Source: ZAX-1 sp046533095
Lineage (GTDB): Bacteria; Bacillota; Clostridia; Lachnospirales; Lachnospiraceae
Length of the DNA stretch: 64,000 bases
Assembly (NCBI GenBank): GCA_046533095.1
Contig: JAJQRA010000031.1
Location: 75,343 to 139,342 of the forward strand
Direction: 5' to 3'
The notes beneath the pieces were generated by a model, which searched no databases, was not told the origin of the DNA, and saw only the letters and a list, made by a program, of their open reading frames with translations. The translations under genes were made by a program, and so were the position numbers. This document shows positions 51,330 through 59,433 of this stretch, piece after piece; within the stretch, counting starts at the first letter, position 1; each line of letters begins with the position of its first letter.

Positions 51330-52328
51330 TCATAATCGCTCCATCTTTTCATTATATACCTCAAAACTTCGTTTTCCATTTTTATTTCGTTTCAAAAAAA
51401 TATACCGCTCAAAGAAGCCCTGCTCCACCCATTTTTTCAAATGAGGTTTTTCTTTTAGCTCTGCCATATTTTCTCCATGGATCGTCCCTAAAATATGGCA
51501 GCCACAGTGCAATGCCTGTTCTACCGCCTCATAATCTGCCTGTCCTCCTAATTCGTCTACACCAATAATTTCCGGCGACATGGAACGTAGCAACATCAAC
51601 ATTCCTTCTGATTTAGGGCAGCAATCCATGACATCCGTCCTTAACCCTAGGTCATTTTGAGGGACGCCTAGAAAGCAGGCTGCAAGTTCACTCCGCTCAT
51701 CTACAATTCCAATCTTTTTGCCACTATAGCCGGATAACGTTTCCTTTTCTCCACAAAATTGATCTGTCTGCTGCAGATATTGCTTCTCCCCTATGGCTTC
51801 TCCGTTCGATAAGATACGGATACAATCCCGAAGCATGGTGGTCTTTCCGATGCCCGGCGGCGATATGAGCAAGGTATTATAGATGGATTGTCCATTTCTT
51901 ATGTATGGAATCAATAAAGATGCACATCCTTTTTTTTCTCCAGCAATGCGGATATTTAAAAAGGATATCTGGCGAATGGTTTTCACGATCCCATTTTCAC
52001 AAGTTGCTTTCCCTGCAATTCCGACTCGATGCCCCCCTTGAATTGTTAGAAAACCCCTCTTGATTTCCTCTTCAAATGCATAGAATGAATACTGGCTCAT
52101 CAATACAAGAATTGCATCAATATCACTTTTTTTGATTCTATAGGCTCCTTCTTGTGCTTTCTGCAGGTATTGGCCCTGTTCATTCCAAAACAGCTCCTGC
52201 CTGCCATTAAATACAAGTAAAGGCTGTTCAATCCGAATCCTCAACTCTTCCGGCCGCTCCTTCTGTTTAAAGCATGCAATGCAAAAAGACCTTAAATAAG
52301 CAGGAAATATCTTTAAAATCTCTTCCAT
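51330..52328 (-). CDS. spoIIIAA: Stage III sporulation protein AA (ATPase)
   Basis: Cytoplasmic ATPase of about 332 aa related to secretion ATPases. Walker A PPGIGKTTMLRD, Walker B-like MSPEIIGVDELGGQADYEAV, DVMDCCPKSEGMLMLLRSMS and HGENMAELKEK. It powers the SpoIIIA channel. The ATG at 52328 is preferred; a GTG at 52349 and an ATG at 52340 are in frame, and the AAAGGA site is ambiguous. First gene of the cluster. Confidence 0.94.
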   Translation of the reverse strand: MEEILKIFPAYLRSFCIACFKQKERPEELRIRIEQPLLVFNGRQELFWNEQGQYLQKAQEGAYRIKKSDIDAILVLMSQYSFYAFEEEIKRGFLTIQGGHRVGIAGKATCENGIVKTIRQISFLNIRIAGEKKGCASLLIPYIRNGQSIYNTLLISPPGIGKTTMLRDCIRILSNGEAIGEKQYLQQTDQFCGEKETLSGYSGKKIGIVDERSELAACFLGVPQNDLGLRTDVMDCCPKSEGMLMLLRSMSPEIIGVDELGGQADYEAVEQALHCGCHILGTIHGENMAELKEKPHLKKWVEQGFFERYIFLKRNKNGKRSFEVYNEKMERL

Positions 52329-52660
52329 AACCTGAAACATTCCTTTCACTGTGACAACATTTCCCTTTCGACTTGTCCCCTCTTTCTATCTGCCTATACC
52401 ATATATATGAGGGAGAATAAAAAATATTCTAAGAAAACAAAAAATATCCCAAGAAAAATAGAAAGCCTTTCTTTTTAGCCGCTTTCCTATCATCCAAAAA
52501 GGGATATTGCCATAGTTGGCTTCCTTGAATGAAAAGACATACTTCATTTGGGATTCCTCTTTGTGGTTTTGGGTATAAAAAATAGCCATCCGGCATACTG
52601 CCAAACAGCTATGTATTTTCGTATATTTACAACAAATTCTCGCTTATTGTAGAGCACTGG

Positions 52661-52765
52661 CTATAGGAATTTTTTTGCTTCCCCATAACTTAATTGAAAT
52701 TTTTCCTGTATCTTTTGTAGGATGATTTCGTCATCAATATTTACTTCCCGAAAAGATTCTACCAT
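52661..52765 (-). pseudogene. Short gene remnant (34 codons)
   Basis: The frame MVESFREVNIDDEIILQKIQ, EKFQLSYGEAKKFL and a TAG stop looks like the charged C-terminus of a larger protein, possibly of the PD-(D/E)XK nuclease/transposase type, with no start signal. Upstream in-frame codons (DKGYSLKG) continue the likeness until a stop. Relic. Confidence 0.45.
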
Positions 52766-52841
52766 CCCTTTTAAACTGTACCCCTTGTCAAGGACAATTT
52801 AAGAAAAAGGGATTCTTTGTTCGTGTTAGATATTGTTATAT

Positions 52842-53306
52842 TTAATTGATATGCTCTGGCTGCTTTATTCCTGTTAGCGGATATTTCCCAGTTGTGATAT
52901 ATTGGTAATATTCATCTGGTGACAACTTGGATAGTTGCCACTGATACCGTTCTCTATTATAGTAATCCATCCAGTCATCTATGACCGCCTTTACTTGCAC
53001 ATATGTTTCACATCTGCTTAGGTCTATTTCATCCTTCATATGACCATAGAAGCTCTCTTGGGGCGCATTGTCCCAGCAATTTCCTCTCCGGGACATGGAC
53101 TGCCTTAAGTTCTTATCCTTCACTATATTATTTCTGCGGTATAAAGTATGTTGCTTTTGATTCATGCCGGATATTTTCTGATTTCCAAGAACAATCTTTC
53201 CACTATCCGGTTTATCTAATGCCCCCAACAGATTCATCAAAGTCATTTTCCCTCCATATACCGTCAAGTGTTTTTCCTCCTGCATAATCACCTTAGGAGT
53301 TCTCAT
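52842..53306 (-). pseudogene. Fused remnant: ABC-transporter ATPase N-terminus joined to IS3-family transposase C-terminus
   Basis: A frame of 154 codons has two unrelated parts. Residues 1-61 match the beginning of a MacB/LolD-type ATPase (TLMNLLGALDKPDSGKI, then MNQKQHTLYRRNNI), with the Walker A Lys-Ser changed to GGKMTL. From residue about 65 the sequence is the end of an IS3/IS150 OrfB (RQSMSRRGNCWDNAPQESFY, then DWMDYYNRERYQWQLSKLSP), keeping the last Glu of the DDE triad. The junction lies near 53123. Neither part is complete. It marks a deletion or insertion next to the V-ATPase operon. Region 53307-53724 is AT-rich with broken frames and no intact gene. Confidence 0.88.
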
Positions 53307-53724
53307 ATCTTATATCAACTGACTATCATAGTTCCTTTTGGTTTAGATGCTTTCCTTTTTGATGAAAACATTTAAAATCCTCCATAATGTCTTCGTATTA
53401 GAAAACAAATCTAATGCCATTTTTGCGGTGAAAGAGTAAAAGCATTCGATCCTGCTTTATTTTTAAACCTTTGCATGAATCGTTTCTTTCACTTGCTTTC
53501 TAGCCATCATTTTTCTCCCTAAAATAAATGTATGTACTTTATGATGTTTCTCTATTACTGGCTTGATTATCTCATAAAACAACAAATAATACTATCATTT
53601 CTCCTTTGCTCTTGTTCACAAAATCAGCTTATTCGGGATTCGATGATATTGGAGTTCTTTTCTTTCGGTCAATTCGTTCTACAATTTGCCTTCGCTTCAC
53701 CTTTTAAATAGGGCTTTCTTATCG

Positions 53725-53769
53725 TAGAAAATGGATATTGCCTACATTAAAGGCAATATCCATTTTCTA
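53725..53769 (-). terminator. Hairpin terminator of the V-ATPase operon
   Basis: Two 18-bp perfect arms (TAGAAAATGGATATTGCC and its complement) with a 9-base loop, 27 bases after the ntpD stop. AT-rich stem with T-runs; ends the minus-strand operon. Confidence 0.75.
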
Positions 53770-53795
53770 TGATTCTTTTTGGATCGTCAATCTTT

Positions 53796-54407
53796 TCATT
53801 TTCTTCTCTTAATCACTTTCAGCCTTGTAAATTCTTCCCGCTCTTTCTCTTCTAATGCACTTTGAATGTCTTTGTAAAGCGTTTGGAAGTTTGGTATTGT
53901 TATATTTTGCAAAGCATTGGCGCGTTTCTGCGTTTTTTTAATATTGTATGCCAGACGGTAGGCCGAATTCTCAATCTGGGCAAGCTGAATCGTCAAATCT
54001 TTTACCTTTTGAAATTTTTGACATGCTTCATCCAGTGACATTTTCGTACCATAAAAGGAATAGGAGGGCTTTAACTGTGTCTTTTCATATTCCACATGTG
54101 GTATTTCTGTTCCCATTACACTACGGCGTTTAATCGTGATGGTATCCTCTACCGGCACTGTACTAGCAAGCGCCGCTATTTCATGGATACCCATCTGGAT
54201 ATTGGCTTTCTGTAAAGCCCGATAGGCACTTGTAAATGTCGTATCAATCTCTGCCTGAATATCCGTTGCCGTCGCAATCAACTCCATCAGTTCCCGAATC
54301 AGTATATTTCGCTTTTTATCCATCAAGTCAAATCCCTGATTGGAAAGCGCCAAGGATTTTTTTGCCAGTATTAAGTTTCCCTTTGTTGGAAATGCATTTT
54401 GATTCAT
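53796..54407 (-). CDS. ntpD: V-type ATPase subunit D
   Basis: Central-stalk subunit of 203 aa, mostly a long antiparallel coiled coil. Family pattern: PTKGNLILAKKSLALSNQGF, LMDKKRNILIRELMEL at the start and VVER-like tail replaced by KRRK. It rotates inside the A3B3 head. Last gene of the operon. Confidence 0.95.
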   Translation of the reverse strand: MNQNAFPTKGNLILAKKSLALSNQGFDLMDKKRNILIRELMELIATATDIQAEIDTTFTSAYRALQKANIQMGIHEIAALASTVPVEDTITIKRRSVMGTEIPHVEYEKTQLKPSYSFYGTKMSLDEACQKFQKVKDLTIQLAQIENSAYRLAYNIKKTQKRANALQNITIPNFQTLYKDIQSALEEKEREEFTRLKVIKRRK

Positions 54408-54467
54408 CTTGATACCACCACATTTCTACACATTATTTCGACTGTAAACTTCATATCTATATTTTTT

Positions 54468-54578
54468 CTATTGCCTAAGCTATGTGAAATTTCGTATTTA
54501 CATCTCATTCTATTGCCTAACCTATGTGAAACTTCGTATTTACATCTCATTCTATTGCCTAACCTATGTGAAACTTCT
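54468..54578. repeat. 42-bp unit in three tandem copies just after ntpB
   Basis: TTGCCTAA(C/G)CTATGTGAAA recurs at 54471, 54513 and 54555 with an exact 42-bp period. The array ends at the ntpB stop. The end of ntpB (CTTTGCC and CTTCGTATCTATAC) shows weak similarity to the unit, so an origin from the gene end is possible. Confidence 0.93.
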
Positions 54579-55949
54579 TTATTTAAAATACTTTGCCAAT
54601 ATCTTCGTATCTATACGGTCTAATTCTTCCCTCGGTAAAATACGAAGCAGTTTCCAGCCGATGTTTAAGGTCTGTTCTATCGTCCTGCTTTCTGTTGCTT
54701 CCTGCCCTACAAATTTTTGTTCAAAAGCTGTTCCAAACCGTAGGTATTTCTTATCTGCTTCCGATAATTCGTCCTCACCAATAACACTGGCTAAATCCCT
54801 TGCCTCTCCTACCTTTGCATAAGAGGCAAAAAGCTGATTTGCCAAATCCTGATGATCCTCCCTTGTATATTTTGCCCCAATTCCATCTTTCATCAAACGG
54901 GATAGGGAAGGCAATACATTAATTGGTGGATAGATTGTTTTCTGATGCAGGGAACGTTCCAATACAATCTGCCCCTCTGTAATATATCCTGTCAAGTCAG
55001 GGATCGGATGGGTGATGTCATCATTTGGCATGGAAAGGATTGGAATCTGCGTAACGGAACCATTCACCCCTTTTAACACACCGGCACGCTCGTATAAAGC
55101 GGCCAATTCACTATATAAATAGCCCGGGTATCCCTTTCTACTTGGGATTTCACCCTTTAAAGAAGACACTTCACGCATCGCTTCTGCAAATGATGTCATA
55201 TCGGTTAAGATAACGAGGACATGCATATTTTTTTCAAATGCAAGATATTCCGCCGCTGTCAGCGCTACTTTTGGTGTGATTAAGCGCTCCACTACAGGAT
55301 CGTTTGACAGGTTTAAAAACATGGTTACATGGGAACTTGCACCACTTTCTTCAAATGTGCGGCGGAAAAATTCTGCCACATCATATTTTACGCCCATCGC
55401 CGCAAATACAACGCAAAATTCTTCATCCGACCCCTCGCCTAGCGAAGCCTGCTCTACAATCTGCGCCGCCAGCCGATCATGTGGCAGTCCATTGCCTGAG
55501 AAAATTGGCAGCTTCTGTCCACGAATCAAGGTAGTCAAAGCATCGATTGCCGAAATCCCTGTTTGTATATAGTTTCTTGGATATTCGCGCGAACAAGGGT
55601 TTAACGGCTGGCCATTCACATCGCGGGAAACCTCAGGCGTGATATGCCCAAGCCCATCGATTGGTTCCCCCAAACCATTAAAGGTTCTGCCTAATATATC
55701 TGCGGAAAGCGCTATTTGCATTGGACGTCCGGTAAGCCGTGTATGGGTATTGTTTAGAGACATTTCATCAGTACTTTCAAATACCTGTATGATTGCCTTA
55801 TCATCATCTATTCCGATGATACGCCCTAATTTTGTGTCCTTTCCGTCTACTATAAGTTCCACCATTTCTTCTGAAAAAGCACCCTGCACCCCTTCTAAAA
55901 CAATGAGGGGCCCGTTTATCTCACTTAATCCTAAATATTCAATTGCCAT
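54579..55949 (-). CDS. ntpB: V-type ATPase subunit B
   Basis: Non-catalytic head subunit of 456 aa. Family blocks: EYLGLSEINGPL, LPIFSGNGLPHDRLAAQI (no P-loop Lys-Thr, as expected), FVVFAAMGVK-like, ILTDMTSFAEAMREVSSLKG and SRKGYPGYLYSELA. Pairs with subunit A in the A3B3 ring. Confidence 0.97.
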   Translation of the reverse strand: MAIEYLGLSEINGPLIVLEGVQGAFSEEMVELIVDGKDTKLGRIIGIDDDKAIIQVFESTDEMSLNNTHTRLTGRPMQIALSADILGRTFNGLGEPIDGLGHITPEVSRDVNGQPLNPCSREYPRNYIQTGISAIDALTTLIRGQKLPIFSGNGLPHDRLAAQIVEQASLGEGSDEEFCVVFAAMGVKYDVAEFFRRTFEESGASSHVTMFLNLSNDPVVERLITPKVALTAAEYLAFEKNMHVLVILTDMTSFAEAMREVSSLKGEIPSRKGYPGYLYSELAALYERAGVLKGVNGSVTQIPILSMPNDDITHPIPDLTGYITEGQIVLERSLHQKTIYPPINVLPSLSRLMKDGIGAKYTREDHQDLANQLFASYAKVGEARDLASVIGEDELSEADKKYLRFGTAFEQKFVGQEATESRTIEQTLNIGWKLLRILPREELDRIDTKILAKYFK

Positions 55950-55992
55950 TAGACTTTAGACTCCCATCTATCCGCTTTTGTGGATATTTCTT

Positions 55993-57780
55993 CTATAAAT
56001 TGGTATTTACCAGTCTGTTATAAAAATCGTCGATCATCTGTTTGTACTCGTCAAATTTATATAGTTCTTTATTTGCCACATCGTATTTAATGGCAATTAT
56101 TTTTTCAAATATTGTATCCTCCCGCAACAGTGCCATCGGCATATTCAGTTCTATCAAGGCATTGCACCGGTTATAAAGGTATAATATAACTTCCATCATT
56201 TTTAGCTGCTTCGCCATTGGAACAAAAGTATCCTCATCATGAAACGCATTCTGCTGTAAAAAACCTAAGCGGATCACACGTGCAATCTCCATCGTTAGTT
56301 TCTGATCGTCCGGCAGGACATCGCTTCCGATCAGCTTTACAATCTCATTTAACTGGCTTTCCGTTGTTAATATACTCAAGATTTGATTTCTGCTATAGAC
56401 AAAAAATGAGCCAACATTATCTGCATACCACGCTTCAAGGTCACCTAGATATTCCGTATAGCTTGTCAGCCAGTTAATGGCCGGATAATGTCTCGCATAG
56501 GCCAAAGATTTGTCAAGTGCAAGGAAACAGCGTACGAAACGCTTTGTATTTTGGGTAACTGGTTCTGAAAAGTCGCCGCCTTGAGGCGATACGGCACCGA
56601 TAATCGTAATGCTTCCATCCTGTCCGTTTAAATTTTGCACATAGCCTGCACGTTCATAAAAAGCAGACAGCCTAGAAGCTAAGTATGCAGGAAAACCTTC
56701 TTCTGCGGGCATTTCCTCTAGCCTGCCAGAGAGCTCGCGCAACGCCTCCGCCCATCTTGAAGTAGAATCCGCCATGATTGCCACATGGTAGCCCATATCC
56801 CGATAGTATTCGGCAAGTGTGATTCCAGTATAAATACTCGCCTCCCTAGCCGCTACCGGCATATTCGACGTATTCGCGATTAAGGCGGTACGGTCCATAA
56901 GCAGATTCCCTGTTTTAGGGTCTGTCAATTCTGAAAATTCATCTAATACATTTGTCATTTCGTTCCCACGCTCGCCACAGCCGATATAAATAATGATATC
57001 CGCATCACACCATTTTGCTATCTGGTGCTGGGTCATGGTCTTTCCTGTTCCAAATCCGCCCGGAATCGCTGCCGTGCCACCTTTTGCGATTGGAAACAGG
57101 GTATCTAGAATCCGCTGTCCGGTAACGAGTGGCCGTTCTGCCGGATATCGTTTTATGATTGGCCGCGGAATCCTGATCGGCCATTGCTGCACCATCGTAA
57201 GTGGTATGGTCTTTTCACCGCCCCCTATGTCATCGTCGTCTAAAAGGAGCAGTTCAACCAAGGTATCCCCTATGGTATACTTGCCATCCTCCACTACGCT
57301 GACTACTGTTCCGCTGATATTAGGCGGTACCATTACTTTATGGAGAATTGCATGTGTTTCTGGAACCTCTGCAATGATAAATCCACCGGAAACTTCATCG
57401 CCTACCTTTGCAACAATCTTCGTATCCCATAATTTTTCCCTGTCAAGCAAATCCACCGAAACGCCTCTGGGGATAAATGCACCGCTTTTTTCGGCAATAA
57501 GCTGTAGTGGGCGTTCAATCCCATCAAAAATATTATGGATAATGCCGGGGGCAAGCGTCACGCTGATTGCCTGTCCGGTACCCTCTACGCCATCTCCCGG
57601 CTTTAAGCCTGCGGTTTCTTCAAAAACCTGCAAGGTTGTCAAATCTGTTTTTAAGCCGATGACTTCCCCTACGAGCCTTTGTTCCCCTACATGTACCATT
57701 TCTGCCATTTTAAAGCCCATATTCCCTTTGATCGTTACCACCGGGCCATTAATTCCGTATATTTTTCCTTTTACGCTCAT
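55993..57780 (-). CDS. ntpA: V-type ATPase subunit A (catalytic)
   Basis: Catalytic subunit of 595 aa. P-loop GGFGTGKTMTQHQIAKW, IYIGCGERGNEMTNVL (catalytic Glu region), MADSTSRWAEALRELSGRLE and the V-type bulge region near 120-190. ATP hydrolysis or synthesis happens here. GAGGAAA precedes the ATG. Confidence 0.97.
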   Translation of the reverse strand: MSVKGKIYGINGPVVTIKGNMGFKMAEMVHVGEQRLVGEVIGLKTDLTTLQVFEETAGLKPGDGVEGTGQAISVTLAPGIIHNIFDGIERPLQLIAEKSGAFIPRGVSVDLLDREKLWDTKIVAKVGDEVSGGFIIAEVPETHAILHKVMVPPNISGTVVSVVEDGKYTIGDTLVELLLLDDDDIGGGEKTIPLTMVQQWPIRIPRPIIKRYPAERPLVTGQRILDTLFPIAKGGTAAIPGGFGTGKTMTQHQIAKWCDADIIIYIGCGERGNEMTNVLDEFSELTDPKTGNLLMDRTALIANTSNMPVAAREASIYTGITLAEYYRDMGYHVAIMADSTSRWAEALRELSGRLEEMPAEEGFPAYLASRLSAFYERAGYVQNLNGQDGSITIIGAVSPQGGDFSEPVTQNTKRFVRCFLALDKSLAYARHYPAINWLTSYTEYLGDLEAWYADNVGSFFVYSRNQILSILTTESQLNEIVKLIGSDVLPDDQKLTMEIARVIRLGFLQQNAFHDEDTFVPMAKQLKMMEVILYLYNRCNALIELNMPMALLREDTIFEKIIAIKYDVANKELYKFDEYKQMIDDFYNRLVNTNL

Positions 57781-57869
57781 ATTTTCCTCATCATTTCAAA
57801 TAAAGGTTCTGACATCCTACGGAGCGTTTCCATCTTAAAAACCGCATCTTCTTTTATAAAAGAAAGACT

Positions 57870-58439
57870 TCAAGCTACCGTATATTCTTTGCGCCCTTGT
57901 GCTAATTTTGTAGAAAAAGATTCGTCAATCAGTACGTTTTTAGAATGGATCACGCCCCGTATGCCACCGCGGAAATCCTGTTCGCTTATATGAAGCACAA
58001 CCCCTGTTTCTTTTTCCAGTCTATCCTTTAAATGCCTGTCAGTGGGATTTAAATACAGGATAAGCTCCTGATCCGCCGCAAAATCCCTAGCCTTTTTAAT
58101 CTCTGCAATCAAAAATAGTACATAGTCCTCTGTCGCCATAAATTGATCCACAACACGGTTTATCTGCTCAAACAAGGCGATTTTCTTTCCTCTTTGATGT
58201 TCGCGCAGTATCCTTTTTTGCTCAATCAGCTGCTCGGAAACCTTTCGATTTACTTCTTTTTTGATTTTCACTTCTTCTTCACGATATTGTTCTTCTATTT
58301 CGTTTTGCTTTGTTTGTAAAAATTCTTCCCAGTTCTTATCATGGGTGCTTTTATATTTTTCCAACTTTTGACTGCTCTGCTGATTCGCAGCTTCAATTGC
58401 CGATTCATGAAATGCTTCCAATTTCTTGTCTAATTCCAT
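57870..58439 (-). CDS. ntpE: V-type ATPase subunit E
   Basis: Peripheral-stalk subunit of 189 aa: an N-terminal coiled coil rich in Glu/Lys/Gln (residues 1-100) and a globular end (DFRGGIRGVIHSKNVLIDES) typical of subunit E. Order and length fit. Confidence 0.9.
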   Translation of the reverse strand: MELDKKLEAFHESAIEAANQQSSQKLEKYKSTHDKNWEEFLQTKQNEIEEQYREEEVKIKKEVNRKVSEQLIEQKRILREHQRGKKIALFEQINRVVDQFMATEDYVLFLIAEIKKARDFAADQELILYLNPTDRHLKDRLEKETGVVLHISEQDFRGGIRGVIHSKNVLIDESFSTKLAQGRKEYTVA

Positions 58440-58484
58440 AAGCTACACCTATTCTGCGTATCTACTGTACGCACTTAATTTCAT

Positions 58485-58793
58485 TTACAGTTTAAGTCCA
58501 ATCGCCTGACTGACATATTCTGTAATGAAGTTTTCTGCCCGTCCGGTTCCATGGCGATCCGGTATTTCTACAATCAGAGGGATTCTTCGATTCAGTTTAA
58601 TATCATCCAGCAGGTCCGGGAATTTTCTCCCGAATAGTTCCGTTACAAGGATAATTCCAATTTCTTTATCCCGCAATACACCATCTAGCGCTTCCTTTAG
58701 CTCCTGCCTTTCGTGGACAACCGTCCCCTCGACACCGGCAAGGCGCATTCCGGTGAGCGTGTCAATATTATCACTGATAAGATACATTTTCAT
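58485..58793 (-). CDS. V-type ATPase subunit F (central stalk; NtpG of Enterococcus)
   Basis: Small protein of 102 aa: LISDNIDTLTGMRLAGVEGT, IGIILVTELFGRKFPDLL, LIVEIPDRHGTGR. It binds subunit D in the central stalk. GGAGGGGG precedes the ATG. Confidence 0.93.
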   Translation of the reverse strand: MKMYLISDNIDTLTGMRLAGVEGTVVHERQELKEALDGVLRDKEIGIILVTELFGRKFPDLLDDIKLNRRIPLIVEIPDRHGTGRAENFITEYVSQAIGLKL

Positions 58794-58834
58794 TCCCGCT
58801 TTCCCCCTCCTTTGCAGTCTTTACGATCTAGCAA

Positions 58835-59257
58835 TCATGATGATATGATGATAAAGGAAATCAGTAGTCCATAAAGGGCGATTGATTCTGCCAATGCCAC
58901 AAAAATCAATGTTCTACCCATAATACTCGCATCTTCGCTCATCGCACCGATAGCAGCGCTTGCAACACTTGCAACGCCAATACCCGCACCAATACATGAA
59001 AGTCCGGTAGAAAGTGCCGCTGCTATAAATTTCAGGCCATCAGACCCTGCCGCTACTGCCCCTGCCGCATCCGCAGCTTGTACATTTCCGCTAAATAGTA
59101 GTATATCGGCAATGATCACTGTTCCAAAGAAGAAGAAGAGGTTGCTAAAAAGCGCGGCCTTAAATCCACCTTCCTTTTTCTTGCTAAGCAAAAACGTACC
59201 AAATGGGATTAAAATACTGCAAATTAAAATTACACACAAAATTATTTTTGTCACCAT
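58835..59257 (-). CDS. ntpK: V-type ATPase subunit K (membrane rotor ring)
   Basis: Protein of 140 aa with four membrane helices (5-23, 35-57, 77-103, 115-138). Only the last hairpin carries the ion-binding carboxylate (FVALAESIALYGLLISFI); the first has none. The glycine-rich helix 3 reads GAGIGVASVA. The Gln that binds Na+ in some homologues is not at its usual place, so the ion (H+ or Na+) stays open. GGAGG precedes the ATG. Confidence 0.93.
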   Translation of the reverse strand: MVTKIILCVILICSILIPFGTFLLSKKKEGGFKAALFSNLFFFFGTVIIADILLFSGNVQAADAAGAVAAGSDGLKFIAAALSTGLSCIGAGIGVASVASAAIGAMSEDASIMGRTLIFVALAESIALYGLLISFIIISS

Positions 59258-59325
59258 GTTAAACTCCTCCTATGAGCTTTTTATTTTGTAGCTTTTCGTT
59301 CTGTAAATTGCCAGTTACTGTTTTG

Positions 59326-59433
59326 GCAGCTATAAAATCCTTTTCGTAACGCTTAGCCGCCTATTTTACATGTCGATTGGCAACTATAAAATCCTTTCCG
59401 TAACGCTTAGCTGCCTATTTTTCATGTTGATTA
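59326..59433. repeat. 54-bp tandem duplication over the ntpI stop codon
   Basis: The unit GGCARCTATAAAATCCTTTY and the following 34 bases occur twice with a 54-bp period. The inner copy contains the end of ntpI (codons for NQHEK and TAG at 59415); the outer copy has the equivalent CTA at 59361. About six differences. Confidence 0.93.

Noticed and set aside
52386..52604. 72-codon minus-strand frame upstream of spoIIIAA
   Set aside because: No family resemblance, weak start and AT-rich composition; it lies in the relic zone next to the gene fragments.
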